Translations under genes and position numbers: made by a program
Source: Bacteroidota bacterium
Lineage (GTDB): Bacteria; Bacteroidota; Bacteroidia; NS11-12g; UBA9320
Assembly (NCBI GenBank): GCA_024679565.1
Contig: JAIBDD010000022.1
Location: 1 to 48,451 of the forward strand
DNA: 48,451 nt
Direction: 5' to 3'
Notes under the pieces: model-generated
What the model was told of the DNA's origin: nothing
The model's input: only the letters and a program-made list of their open reading frames with translations
The model's database searches: none
In this document: piece by piece, positions 8,818-18,617 of the stretch
Layout of the letters: every line of letters starts with the position of its first letter
How positions within the stretch are numbered: position 1 is the first letter of the stretch

Positions 8818-11426
8818 AGTTCTTTTTTTAAAGCGTCAATTTTGGACTGCGTATCGGCTTGTTTCTGGCGTTCACGGTCTACTACAGCCTCAGCGGCATT
8901 GGCAACAAATTTCTCATTGCTTAGCTTTTTGTTGATGCCAAATAAGAAGCCTTCTAATCGCTTTATCTCACTTTCAATCTCTTTCAGATCTTTCTTATGA
9001 AGATCAACGCCTTCAAAGGCAATGTTAATCTCATGTGTTCCTAAAAGCTCATGCAAACCGTTTTGCTCCACACCGTATTGAAAGTGCCCGATGTTAGCCA
9101 GTTTAGCACTTGCAATTTCTAAGCTTTTAAATGCTTGTTCGTTGTTTGTTTTAATACTTAACTGGGCCGCAATTTTTGGAGAAATATTTTTGTTATTTCT
9201 TACCGAACGCACTAAGCTCACTAGATCTCTGCTCAATTCTACAGAAGCATCTAGGCTGTTGTTATTCGTTTCAGGCCATTCAGACTGGTTAATGAACGCA
9301 TCTTTACGGTCATTTAAGTCTTGCCAAAGTTTCTCGGTAAGAAACGGCATGAATGGGTGTAGCAAACGCAACAATTGCTCGAAATGTTCTTTAACAATTT
9401 TTAAATCGTCCGCTGGGATAGGTGCACCATAGGCGGGTTTCATCCATTCTAAATACCAAGCACAAAAATCTCCCCAAATCAGTTTATATATAGCCGTCAT
9501 GGCATCAGAAACTCTAAATTTAGAGAAGTGGTCATCTACCTGCTTAACGGTATCTGATATTTTTGCAGACATCCATTGATGTATGGTTTTTGAGGTCTCC
9601 TGATAAAAGGCATCATCTGATTTATCTATAGTTTCCCATCCTTGAATCAGTCGATAGGCATTCCAAATCTTATTACCAAAATTTCTGCCTTGTTCGCATA
9701 AAGCCTCGTCAAAAAGTAAGTCGTTACCTGCTGGGGCCGCCATCATTAGGCCCATTCGCACACCATCCGTTCCGTATTGTTCCATTAACTTAACAGCATC
9801 AGGTGAGTTGCCTAATTGCTTAGACATTTTTCTACCTTTTTCGTCGCGAACAATACCCGTAAAGTATACATCTTCAAATGGTTTGGTGTCGCGGTATTCA
9901 TAACCAGCCATAATCATTCTTGCCACCCAAAAGAAAATAATATCTGGCCCTGTAACCAATACATTGGTAGGGTAGTAGTACTCTATTTCTGGATTGTTGG
10001 GCTCGTTAATACCATTAAACACACTGATTGGCCATAACCAAGAAGAAAACCATGTATCCAGAACGTCTTCATCTTGTTTTAGGTCGTTTAGGGTAACGCT
10101 AGAATCAATTTTAACCGCTTCTTCTAGCGCCTTCTCCTTTGTTTCAGCAACAACAAATTTTCCGTTAGGTAAATAATATGCCGGGATTTGCTGTCCCCAC
10201 CAAAGTTGTCTGCTAATACACCAATCCTTCAGATTTTCGATCCAATGTCTGTATGTATTCTTTAGTTTAGAAGGATGGATGTTGATGGTGTCATCCATTA
10301 CCTTCGACAAGATTTCAGGGTTTCTATCCGTGTAGGCCTCCATGTTGACGAACCATTGCTGACTCAGTTTAGGTTCAATCATCGCGTTGGTTCTTTCCGA
10401 AAACCCAACCTTGTTTTTATACGGTTCGATTTTTACCAAATTACCCAACTCTTCGAGCTTTTTACCAATATTTTTTCTAACGTAGAATCGGTCTTCCCCA
10501 ATATAATGACCTGCAGCGTCACTCATGGTTCCATCATCATTGATTGTGTCAATAACTTCAAGATTGTACTTAAGACCGAGGTTATAATCGTTTATGTCGT
10601 GGGCTGGAGTAACTTTTAGGGCTCCCGTGCCGAATTCAACCTGAACATATTCGTCAAATATGATAGGCACTTCACGACTCACGATTGGCACAATCGCATT
10701 TTTACCTTTTAGGTGTTTGTAACGCTCGTCGTCAGGATTTACGCATATAGCGGTGTCCCCTAAAATAGTTTCAGGTCGAGTGGTGGCTACAGTGATAAAT
10801 TCATCACTACCAACGATCTTATATTTTACGTAAAACAAACGTGAATCCACTTCACGGTGAATTACTTCTTCATCAGAAAGTGCAGTTTTGCCTACAGGAT
10901 CCCAATTGACCATGCGCACACCTTTGTAAATAAGGTCTTTGTTGTATAAGTCCACAAATACCTTAACAACAGAACTGTATAAATCGTCCTCCATGGTGAA
11001 TCGAGTTCTATCCCAATCGCAAGAGCATCCCAATTGTTGTAATTGCTTTAGAATGATGCCGCCGTATTTTTCCTTCCACTCAAAAGCATGCTTAAGAAAC
11101 GATTCTCTAGTCAAGTCTTTTTTGTCGATTCCTTGTTCTTTAAGCATCGCAACCACCTTGGCCTCAGTTGCTATCGAGGCATGGTCCGTGCCTGGTACCC
11201 AGCAGGCGTTAAAGCCTTGCATACGTGCGCGACGTATTAAAACATCCTGTAAAGTGTTGTTTAACATATGACCCATGTGTAATATCCCCGTTACGTTAGG
11301 TGGCGGAATTACAATGGTATACGGCGTTTTATCGTTAGGTGTCGACTTAAACAAATCGTTTGATAACCAAGATTCATAGATGTCTGATTCGAAGCTTTGC
11401 GGACTGTATTTATCGCTTAGTTGCAT
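8814..11426 (-). CDS. valS: Valyl-tRNA synthetase
   Basis: This class I synthetase charges tRNA-Val and edits misactivated threonine. The 870-residue length is normal. The active-site signatures are present: PPPNVTGILHMGHML holds the HIGH-type motif (HMGH at residues 50-53), and GRKMSKQLGNSPD holds the KMSKS-type motif. The editing domain contains TTRPETILGDTA and the anticodon-binding domain follows in the C-terminal third. The last 60 residues form the usual coiled coil (KEIESEIKRLEGFLFGINKKL onward). It has its own -7 box right after the rplS terminator. The identification is secure. Confidence 0.98.
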   Translation of the reverse strand: MQLSDKYSPQSFESDIYESWLSNDLFKSTPNDKTPYTIVIPPPNVTGILHMGHMLNNTLQDVLIRRARMQGFNACWVPGTDHASIATEAKVVAMLKEQGIDKKDLTRESFLKHAFEWKEKYGGIILKQLQQLGCSCDWDRTRFTMEDDLYSSVVKVFVDLYNKDLIYKGVRMVNWDPVGKTALSDEEVIHREVDSRLFYVKYKIVGSDEFITVATTRPETILGDTAICVNPDDERYKHLKGKNAIVPIVSREVPIIFDEYVQVEFGTGALKVTPAHDINDYNLGLKYNLEVIDTINDDGTMSDAAGHYIGEDRFYVRKNIGKKLEELGNLVKIEPYKNKVGFSERTNAMIEPKLSQQWFVNMEAYTDRNPEILSKVMDDTINIHPSKLKNTYRHWIENLKDWCISRQLWWGQQIPAYYLPNGKFVVAETKEKALEEAVKIDSSVTLNDLKQDEDVLDTWFSSWLWPISVFNGINEPNNPEIEYYYPTNVLVTGPDIIFFWVARMIMAGYEYRDTKPFEDVYFTGIVRDEKGRKMSKQLGNSPDAVKLMEQYGTDGVRMGLMMAAPAGNDLLFDEALCEQGRNFGNKIWNAYRLIQGWETIDKSDDAFYQETSKTIHQWMSAKISDTVKQVDDHFSKFRVSDAMTAIYKLIWGDFCAWYLEWMKPAYGAPIPADDLKIVKEHFEQLLRLLHPFMPFLTEKLWQDLNDRKDAFINQSEWPETNNNSLDASVELSRDLVSLVRSVRNNKNISPKIAAQLSIKTNNEQAFKSLEIASAKLANIGHFQYGVEQNGLHELLGTHEINIAFEGVDLHKKDLKEIESEIKRLEGFLFGINKKLSNEKFVANAAEAVVDRERQKQADTQSKIDALKKEL

Positions 11427-11446
11427 GTACGTCTTTTTGAAGTGAA

Positions 11447-11454
11447 CAAAAATA
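11447..11454 (-). promoter_or_regulatory. -7 box candidate of valS (TATTTTTG)
   Basis: TATTTTTG is a full match to TAnnTTTG but begins at the last U of the rplS terminator. The -33 region would therefore lie inside the terminator hairpin. The predicted start of transcription is about 15 nt before the valS ATG. Confidence 0.4.
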
Positions 11455-11488
11455 AAAAAAGCCTTCCGTTAGAACGGAAGGCTTTTTT
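11454..11488. terminator. Strong bidirectional terminator between rplS and valS
   Basis: A perfect 10-bp stem (GCCTTCCGTT at 11461-11470 with AACGGAAGGC at 11473-11482) is flanked by seven A on the left and six T on the right. On the minus strand it ends the rplS transcript. Confidence 0.93.
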
Positions 11489-11507
11489 AGATTTATAAGA
11501 GTTAAAC

Positions 11508-11852
11508 TTAAACTCTTTTTTCTTTGATTCTTGCTTTTTTACCCGTTCTATCTCGCAAGTAGAAGATTCTAGCTCTTCTGACTTTTCCTCGTCTGTTGAC
11601 GACAATCTTTTCAATATTTGGGCTGTTTACTGGGAAGATACGTTCAACACCAACGCCACTTGACATTTTACGAACTGTAAATGTTTCAATAGCACCAGAA
11701 CCTCTTCTTTGAAGAACTGTACCCTGAAATGGTTGGATACGTTGCTTGTTTCCTTCCTTAATCTTATAATGAACTGTTACGTTATCACCAGCGGCAAATT
11801 CTGGAAGTTCGCTATTAATTATTGTGCTTTCTAGTTTCTTTACTAAATCCAT
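11508..11852 (-). CDS. rplS: Ribosomal protein bL19
   Basis: bL19 sits at the 30S-50S interface. The 114-residue product, read from ATG 11852 ([17 protein letters not shown]), has family length; the seven extra codons from an upstream ATG-like start are not conserved in type. Recognisable segments are [30 protein letters not shown] in the N-terminal half, [15 protein letters not shown] in the middle, and [25 protein letters not shown] at the end. The basic C-terminus is typical for rRNA contact. It forms a single-gene transcript, with a good -7 box at 11871-11878 and a strong terminator at 11454-11488. Confidence 0.97.
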   Translation of the reverse strand: MDLVKKLESTIINSELPEFAAGDNVTVHYKIKEGNKQRIQPFQGTVLQRRGSGAIETFTVRKMSSGVGVERIFPVNSPNIEKIVVNRRGKVRRARIFYLRDRTGKKARIKEKRV

Positions 11853-11870
11853 TTTCTCTGAATTGGGCTG

Positions 11871-11878
11871 CAAAGGTA
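11871..11878 (-). promoter_or_regulatory. -7 box of rplS (TACCTTTG)
   Basis: TACCTTTG on the minus strand is a full consensus match followed by C. It is 18 nt upstream of the rplS ATG, and a perfect inverted repeat lies just upstream of it. Confidence 0.65.
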
Positions 11879-11884
11879 GATTTT

Positions 11885-11905
11885 TTTGTCAAACCTATTG
11901 ACAAA
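11885..11905. promoter_or_regulatory. Perfect inverted repeat in the rplS promoter
   Basis: TTTGTCAA (11885-11892) and TTGACAAA (11898-11905) form an 8-bp inverted repeat around ACCTA. It lies between about -18 and -40 of the predicted rplS start, the place where an operator or an activator site would sit. There is no standard -33 element at the expected distance, so regulator-assisted transcription is possible. Confidence 0.45.
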
Positions 11906-11909
11906 GTTT

Positions 11910-11936
11910 AAAAAAAAATCCACTGTTTTAGACAGT
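11910..11936 (-). terminator. Weak terminator candidate after the AsmA-like gene
   Basis: On the minus strand a 5-bp stem (ACTGT/ACAGT, 11922-11936) is followed by GGA and nine U (11910-11918). The stem is short and weak, so this is a candidate only. Confidence 0.45.
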
Positions 11937-11982
11937 TAATTTCAAAAACGAATATAAGGCGCCCGAAAGGGTTATAAAAACC

Positions 11983-14658
11983 TTATTTAGTCTTGATTGG
12001 GAATTTGTTTTTTAAGAGCTCTTCTTTCTTTTTTCTCAGCTCTTCTTCTAACTTTTTATTGGCAGCTTCCTTTTCTTTTTTTAGTTGCTCTTCGATTCTC
12101 TGTTTTTGTTCTTTCAAGGCCTGTCGGGCTTTTTCTTCCGCAATTCGCTTCGCTTCTTCAGCCCGTTTTTTGGCAGCTGCCATTTCATCTTCAGCTTATT
12201 TCTTGAGTATTTCTTTTTGTGAATCGACTTTGGATTTGACTTGAGACTTTATGTTTTCCTTTGCTCTGTTTTTAGTTGATTTAAAATCTATAACCACTAC
12301 CGGTTTGATGTAAGTACCTCCGATGTTAAGATCAAACTCCAAGTCAGACCACTCAAAGCTGTCGATATTTGATAAAGTACTTTTAGGTATATACTGATTA
12401 AACCCGTTGTTATTTTCAGTGTAAAGTTTTTTAGGTACAGATAGTAAGCCATCGAAATGTATAACTTTATCCAATTTGGAGTAACCAGCCAAACTTAAGC
12501 TTGATTCACCGATAGGTAATGAGAATGGGTTGACCTCTACTTTACCATCTACAATACTAAAACTAATCAGCAAGTATTTGATGTTGAGTGGTTTACGGAA
12601 GGCGTCGAGTTCTAATTTTGAACCAATCGTCGTCAATGCTGTTAAACTTTCGATGTCACAATTGAAAAGGTCGAGAATACCTTGGCAAGTGATGTGCGAA
12701 AGGTTAGGACTGAAATCTTTTAATAATTCCGTTTGTAGTTTAACGGTTGAGGAAAACTGGCCATCTATTTGCTCGAACACTGGTGCTATTTTTCTTAAAG
12801 TTTCAAAACTGGTAAAAGCTTTTTGTACACTAAGGTTTTGGACGGTTATGTTCAAGTCTGCTAATGGAGCTAGTGGGTCTACGGTGTTTAATAACCCAGT
12901 GAGTAATACTTGTCCGCCAAAAAGATTTGTGCTTAATTCTTTGACTGTTAATGATTTGTCGGCAATACTCGCTTCACCTACGACATGGCTAAAACTATGC
13001 TCATCGTATTGTAGTTCTTCAATGTCCTAAACTATGTTGAAGGATATATTGTCTGGCAAAGTGATGAAACTGTCCTGTTGCTCTGTGACTGATGCTCCTT
13101 TTGGTGTGAAGTCGTTAACGTCAAACATTGTGGATGACGCGGTTAACACACCTGTGACATCCTGATCGTTAAAAAGATAACCCAGCCAATTTTTTAATTG
13201 ACCTGTTAACATGATGTTGGATTTTCCTGACTTTGTTTCAAAGGTGGTAACATCAACAGCGTTTTCATTAAAGTCAAATTCTCCTTTTTTAATCTGAATC
13301 GAGTTCCTGAGTAACTCACTGTTGGTGTATGTGACGTCTAGCAATGATAGACTGCCAACCGTGTTGACTTTTTGAATTTGGCTTGATTCAATATTTGAGA
13401 GTAGTCCTTTTAACGCCAGGTCACAATTCATTTTTCCACCGATTGTCGTGTTATACGATGGCGGGATTAATTTGTTTAATTCATCTAATTCAAGGCTTCC
13501 AACAATGTGTGCATGTATGGACGGATCTCCATAAATATCTTTGGTGTAAATATTTGCTTTAAATGGGTTCTTGTTAAGATTGAAAAAGAGATCACTTAGT
13601 TCAATTTCTAAACTTTGATCCGTTCCGTCATCGTTTTTGACATCAAGGTTAAACCGTATGTCTTGTAATGGGCTCACCATGTCAGTATGAGCCAGCTTTC
13701 CATTTTCTAACGCCATAGTAAACGTATATCTAGGGAGTCTGTACTCGCTAATAATACCATTAATGGTGCCTCTCACTGAAGCATCTCCCGACATTTGAAA
13801 GTCTTTCATGTCGTCGGTATAGTGCGCAGGAGTGAGCGCAACTAAATCACTGAATTTTGCCTCATTGGATGCGTACGTAATGTCTATCTCGATCGAGTCC
13901 TCAGCATATGTTAGACCACCTTCTGCAATTATTTCTAAGGTACCTACCCTAAATGCGTTCTCTTTGAAAGTATATGTGTTAGTCAAAAAGTCAATGGAGG
14001 TAACGGCTTCTGTAGTAATAGGAATGTGATTGACGTAAGGAATGTTGTCATATGAAATGAAGGCATTGTTACAATCGAAACGTGATAATAGGTCAAATAT
14101 ATTGTCAGTATAATTTCCTTTAAAAGAGCCTGTTATACCGTTTAGATCAATGCGCGTAGAAATGCTTGAGTCACTGTATGATAGTTGACCTTGGTTAATC
14201 GCGATATTTTTGAAATCAGCATCCAATTGCAATGCGGTTGAATCGGTAGAAGTTGACTCTATAATATCCCAATTGTTGAACCCTTCTTTAGTGAGCAATT
14301 GAACGAGAGGTTTATTGAGTTCTACATATTGTAAATCAATGTGTTTGCTTGTGAATAATGGTTTTAATGCTACGGTGGTTTTGATTTTTTTACAACGCAA
14401 CAGTGTGTCGGCCTCAAATGGAGGCCTACCGGTAACGTGTAAATCAGTTAATTGAATACTTAGATTAGGAAAGGTCTTTATTAGCGAAACAGAAACATTC
14501 TCATCGAAATAAACATCAGCATTTACGCTTTGGTTGATGTCTTTCTTGATAAGACTTACAATTTCTTTTTTGTATAGAATCGGGACTAAAACGATAAGGG
14601 CAGCACATAAAATAAATAGTGCTAGAAGTAAAGTGAATAGTCTTTTAAGGATCTTCAT
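11983..14658 (-). pseudogene. AsmA-like envelope protein gene interrupted by two in-frame stop codons
   Basis: Read from ATG 14658, one continuous frame of 892 codons encodes an AsmA-family protein. It has a signal anchor (KILKRLFTLLLALFILCAALIVLV), then long beta-rich repeats (KTTVALKPLF, GGKMNCDLALKG), and a lysine/glutamate-rich coiled-coil tail (AEEAKRIAEEKARQALKEQ) such as Bacteroidota AsmA proteins usually carry. The frame is broken by TAG at 13027-13029 (codon 544) and TAA at 12196-12198 (codon 821). No frameshift is needed. The 276 residues between the stops and the 70 after the second still read as normal AsmA sequence (for example STNLFGGQVLLTGLLNTVDP). AsmA-like proteins are thought to move phospholipid between membranes. 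The gene is either freshly inactivated or read through. Confidence 0.85.
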
Positions 14659-14671
14659 TAAGTAAAAGGCG

Positions 14672-14691
14672 TTGGTACACAAATGTACCAA
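14672..14691. promoter_or_regulatory. Palindromic operator-like site overlapping the -7 box of the AsmA-like gene
   Basis: TTGGTACA (14672-14679) and TGTACCAA (14684-14691) form a perfect 8-bp inverted repeat with a 4-bp centre. Inside it, on the minus strand at 14680-14687, is TACATTTG, a full match to the -7 consensus. A protein bound here would block RNA polymerase. The ATG follows 21 nt later. Confidence 0.55.
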
Positions 14692-14715
14692 ACCACCTTT
14701 TAACTCAAAATGCTT

Positions 14716-16920
14716 TTATAATTTCCAAGTCGCAGTCAGTGCGAAATAACCAAATCCGTCATTGTCGGCACTGTATGACCTTTGACCACTTTGGTCTTTC
14801 GGATTGGATAGCTTTACAGCGATGTCAGCTAAGTCTGGATTAGCTGCTTTTAGGGCTTCAGCTTCAGGATATCGGCCTATGCTAACATCGTCTAGGTAGT
14901 CGATAAATAATTTATGATACGTCCACGACATACCAAATCTCAAGTTTTGGTTAATATGGCGTTCTAACTTCATGCCAACAGGAATTGACAAGGCAAACTT
15001 TCTATATGCATTCTTTGATCCGTCTATGGTTTGGCCTTCAGTTCCAATAGGGCGGAGGTTATAATAAACGCCTTTATATTCTGATTGTGGATTGAAATAG
15101 AATCCTGAAATACCTGCATTAAAGCTTGGCATAAGACTGGATATTTTTTTATGCCTCCAAGGTTTTAATTCGGCACTTAGTCCAAGATCGATTATAGTCG
15201 TTCTTACAGACAGGCCTCTCTCATAGTTTGTCCCTCGAATTTTTCCGAGAGTCGTTTCTCTTCTATCATCTCCGGCAATAATGGTAGAGTTTTGTCTAAG
15301 TTGGAATTTCCAATGTTCATTGACATTATAACCCAGTCTAAAACCCAGGTATGGCCTTGAATTTGGTACATAGATCGAAACAGAAGACGTTACCAAGTCG
15401 CCAAAGTAAACCGAAGAACCAGTTGAAAGTTGAAAGTCCCAATATTTTTTTGATATGAGAATGTCATCTTCATCAATATTGACATTGGTGTCTGCTTTGT
15501 CACTTATTTTACTATTTAAGGTTATATAGTAATCTCTGTTTGTCATTGCCATTCTTGGAATAGACATGTAGTTATATTGATTAACTAAAAATTTTCGATT
15601 CTTATTTAAGAAGTTTCTTATCCCGATGTTCACTGTAGGGAATTCAAACCCGTTTTCATCAACCAACCCGGCGATTTCCAAATATCCATTTTCAAATTTC
15701 TTTAGAATTTTATCTTCTAAATACAGTTTGGTTTTTAAGTTTCCGTTGAGAAATTCTAATCTATGACTTATCTGATACCGTCTTAATGTATCATCAACCA
15801 AATAGATATAGGTAACGTCGAACGAAGGAGAAGGCAGTGCGGCTTTGTTTCCAATAAGTTCAATAACGTCAGTAAATTGATCTATATGTAGATCATAGTT
15901 CGGGTTATCTACCTCAACACCGTTTACCCCAACCTTGTAAATATGACCATTGTTGGTTTCAAGGGGCTTCGAGTATAGCGTTGAATATTCAATAAACGGC
16001 GCTCTTTGGGAAGAGTGAATAATCTCAGAATTCATCTCTAAGAACTTATCCGCATTTACACCATAGTAATTATTGGATATATTCAATTTGTCTGCAGAAC
16101 CCACTGCCGTTAAGTAGACTGGTAAAAATTCCACCGTGTCGTAACCGATGAGTCCAACATAGTTGTAACTGATACTATTGTCTTTGATAGCCGGTTGTTT
16201 GAGTTGGCCTTCCTTTTCATTATAGTTAATGAAAAGTGGGGTGGTGAATATTCCATTTAACTCTCTGCCAATAAACTCGTTACGCGAGAAAACGTTGTTC
16301 GTTATATTGATATGAAGTTGTTCCCACGCCGCGTCAGAAATCATCAAACTCCCTGTGTTGTTCGAGAATGTATTACCTGTGATATTAACGATTAATGAGT
16401 TGCGAATAAGGATCTTATCGATCTCTTGAATTTCAAAATATACGCCATGATTCATATGATGAAACATAGAATTTTTAATATCGACCGCTTGTCGTAGCCA
16501 ATATCTTTCAAATTTTATGGGCTTCTTTAGTTTGTTAAAGTCAGCATATTGAATGTCAACTTTGGAATTGCTTTCTTGTAGGATGGTAAAACCCATACCC
16601 GGTTTGGTATCATCAAGACTTGTTATGGTTACAAAGTCTCCAGCGTTACCTTTAATGCGAAGACCGCCTTTCACCTGAATCACTGCATTTTCTGAAAAAT
16701 GCAAAGCTGTTCCAGAATGTATAGACAGGGTTACTGTTGAACGGACGATATTGTTTCCTTTTACAACATAGTCTCCAGAGTCTAAGGTTAGATTCGAATC
16801 GACTATTTTGGGGAAACTCTTCATTGTTTGCCCACTCACACTTCCAAAGGTCAGGATCAAAGTGATCAGCAAGAAAGTGCAATGCGATATGTTACATTTT
16901 ATCTTTTTCATTGTGATCAT
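14716..16920 (-). CDS. Secreted beta-helix protein with a C-terminal outer-membrane barrel-like domain
   Basis: The 734-residue protein has a signal peptide (CTFLLITLILTFGSVSG), so it is exported. Residues about 40-300 look like a right-handed parallel beta-helix (repeats such as NITGNTFSNNTGSL, NITNNVFSRNEFIG, NISNNYYGVNADKF). From about residue 490 the sequence resembles the DUF6089/PorG-type outer-membrane barrel: YFGDLVTSSVSIYVPNSRPYLGFRLGYNVNEHWKFQLRQNS, here quoted in parts, ending FGYFALTATWKL with a terminal aromatic strand. Its ATG at 16920 abuts the stop of the GldM gene, so it is co-transcribed with the GldL/GldM pair. It could be the outer-membrane partner of that motor. The barrel assignment is from pattern and memory, not from a search. 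Confidence 0.75.
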   Translation of the reverse strand: MITMKKIKCNISHCTFLLITLILTFGSVSGQTMKSFPKIVDSNLTLDSGDYVVKGNNIVRSTVTLSIHSGTALHFSENAVIQVKGGLRIKGNAGDFVTITSLDDTKPGMGFTILQESNSKVDIQYADFNKLKKPIKFERYWLRQAVDIKNSMFHHMNHGVYFEIQEIDKILIRNSLIVNITGNTFSNNTGSLMISDAAWEQLHINITNNVFSRNEFIGRELNGIFTTPLFINYNEKEGQLKQPAIKDNSISYNYVGLIGYDTVEFLPVYLTAVGSADKLNISNNYYGVNADKFLEMNSEIIHSSQRAPFIEYSTLYSKPLETNNGHIYKVGVNGVEVDNPNYDLHIDQFTDVIELIGNKAALPSPSFDVTYIYLVDDTLRRYQISHRLEFLNGNLKTKLYLEDKILKKFENGYLEIAGLVDENGFEFPTVNIGIRNFLNKNRKFLVNQYNYMSIPRMAMTNRDYYITLNSKISDKADTNVNIDEDDILISKKYWDFQLSTGSSVYFGDLVTSSVSIYVPNSRPYLGFRLGYNVNEHWKFQLRQNSTIIAGDDRRETTLGKIRGTNYERGLSVRTTIIDLGLSAELKPWRHKKISSLMPSFNAGISGFYFNPQSEYKGVYYNLRPIGTEGQTIDGSKNAYRKFALSIPVGMKLERHINQNLRFGMSWTYHKLFIDYLDDVSIGRYPEAEALKAANPDLADIAVKLSNPKDQSGQRSYSADNDGFGYFALTATWKL

Positions 16921-18612
16921 TTAATTAGTTACTGAATAAGTGAGCGGTTGTAATTCAATATCCGTTCCCAAAGAAGATTTGGCTTTGATCTTGGTGAACA
17001 TTATGATGTCACCAGGAGTCGCCTTATTAATGGCATCAAGGCTACTGCTATTCAGAGAATTACCGACGTTGGGTATGGGTCTCAATATAGCAGTATGGTC
17101 ATTGTATATAATGGTCATTTCAAAGCTTGAAATGTAATACTGTTCCTCAACAAGTAACTCGTCAGACTTGATACTCAAAGCTTTTGATTTTGCCAACTCA
17201 ACAACTTTTGCGATAGTTGGTTTACTAGTGCCGTTTAAAGTGGCAATGGGCGGATTAAGTTTGCGGACAACATATTGTTTGTCGGCAATTCGAACAAAGC
17301 CATACGGCATTTTTGCAAATACTTCAACCCGTACTTGTCCTTCTTCTTTAACTCTAGCATAGAAACTCTTTCCTTTTTTGAGTATTTGTCCTTTTGAAAT
17401 TCTTGCTTGTAGGCCATCGGTATCCTCAAATTCGGCAGTTCTTAAGTTAAGCTGGTTGTTTAGGCCGACGTATAGCGTTCCCATTTGTCCAGACTCTAGA
17501 ATAGGTTTTAAATCCAACACCTTTAAGTTTTTTCTGCCTGAAACAACACTGTTGGTATATCTTATGGTATAATATCCTTTTATCTCAGGTACAAATAGGA
17601 AGGTGCCTGGCGCACTAAGGGTATAGCTCTTCTCTAAGCCATTAGGGTCGGTAAGGGAAATGTTAACGGGTTTGTTTGTCTCTTTGTCAAATCCAAAATT
17701 GAAGCGGACGGGCTTACCCACAGCGTAAACAGAATCACTTAAAGATTCGATAGTAACAGCATGTCTTTGTGCTTCATCTTTTTGTTCCTCTTTTATCTGA
17801 TCGTCTTTTTGTTTGTTTTTAAGGATCTCTTCATTCAGTAGAATTGAACCCCAGTTTACCTGGTCTAAGAAAATTGGGATATAATCTTTTAACCCTAATG
17901 CGTCAGAAGCTGTTAATACTCTCGACAATGGTGTAGGTATCGGGTAGCTTGATTCACTAATCGCTTCACTTACCGCGGTGTTAAGGATAAAGCTGCGAAT
18001 AAGTTCAAGTTGACTTTTAAACATCGTCAAATTCATTACAGATACCGTTAACGGGTGCTTAGAAAAGTAAAACTTCTCTGATTCAATTAGCTGGCCATCT
18101 GATTTATACTGAAAACTGGATAGCGGCATAATCGTATCCAATTGGTCTACTTTGGATGCCTCAACAAATTGACTAATGTCTAGTTTGTATTCTTTCAGGC
18201 TTTCAAACAATCGCTTGGCTTGTTTTCCTTCGATCATTAATTCATTAGAAAACACCTCTCGTTTGCCACCTTTGAAGTAGCCATACGGATTGAAGCCTTC
18301 TTTGGCGATTAGTGCAAACTTTAAACTATCAATAAAGTCCATTTGCGCGTTTGTCTTATCATCTATCGATGCAATTCTATGCTTGGTTTTGGCGTAAACT
18401 ACACTGTCATTTTTTAGGTGATTAAGCACAACGAGGTTGTATCGGTTTGTTTGTATTTCTACTTGACGTCCGAGTACAGAAGTTGTTTGATCGCTTTTCT
18501 GCACGGCGTCTACGAAATCTGACGAGATATAGGTGAAAATCATCGCCAGAAATATGAGGTACAGAAGGTTAATTGCCTTCTGTCTCAGTCTTTGAGCACT
18601 TGATTCAAACAT
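16921..18612 (-). CDS. GldM-like motor protein
   Basis: GldM spans the periplasm and is driven by proton flow through GldL in the type IX secretion and gliding motor. This 563-residue protein has the family N-terminus: an arginine-containing segment (SAQRLRQKAINLLYLIFLAM) leading into a single membrane helix (about residues 14-35) and a long periplasmic part. The later domains contain beta-rich segments such as GTLYVGLNNQLNLRTAEF and KPTIAKVVELAKSKAL. It is somewhat longer than the roughly 510-530 residues I recall for GldM. It includes a charged helix (KNKQKDDQIKEEQKDEAQRH). Five bases separate it from gldL. No gldK or gldN is nearby, which suggests a paralogous motor. Exact subfamily is uncertain. 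Confidence 0.85.
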   Translation of the reverse strand: MFESSAQRLRQKAINLLYLIFLAMIFTYISSDFVDAVQKSDQTTSVLGRQVEIQTNRYNLVVLNHLKNDSVVYAKTKHRIASIDDKTNAQMDFIDSLKFALIAKEGFNPYGYFKGGKREVFSNELMIEGKQAKRLFESLKEYKLDISQFVEASKVDQLDTIMPLSSFQYKSDGQLIESEKFYFSKHPLTVSVMNLTMFKSQLELIRSFILNTAVSEAISESSYPIPTPLSRVLTASDALGLKDYIPIFLDQVNWGSILLNEEILKNKQKDDQIKEEQKDEAQRHAVTIESLSDSVYAVGKPVRFNFGFDKETNKPVNISLTDPNGLEKSYTLSAPGTFLFVPEIKGYYTIRYTNSVVSGRKNLKVLDLKPILESGQMGTLYVGLNNQLNLRTAEFEDTDGLQARISKGQILKKGKSFYARVKEEGQVRVEVFAKMPYGFVRIADKQYVVRKLNPPIATLNGTSKPTIAKVVELAKSKALSIKSDELLVEEQYYISSFEMTIIYNDHTAILRPIPNVGNSLNSSSLDAINKATPGDIIMFTKIKAKSSLGTDIELQPLTYSVTN

Positions 18613-18617
18613 GGCAA

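Noticed and set aside
11417..11614. 65-codon minus-strand frame over the rplS end and terminator
   Set aside because: It overlaps rplS in another frame, runs through the terminator hairpin, and has repetitive low-complexity content.
12196..13029. Stop-codon reassignment in this organism
   Set aside because: TAG, TAA and TGA all occur as internal stops, while all three also end intact genes in the window, so none can have been reassigned as sense.
12530..13030. 166-codon plus-strand frame opposite the AsmA-like gene
   Set aside because: It is antisense to the AsmA-like frame, shows no family features, and the minus frame reads as a known protein.
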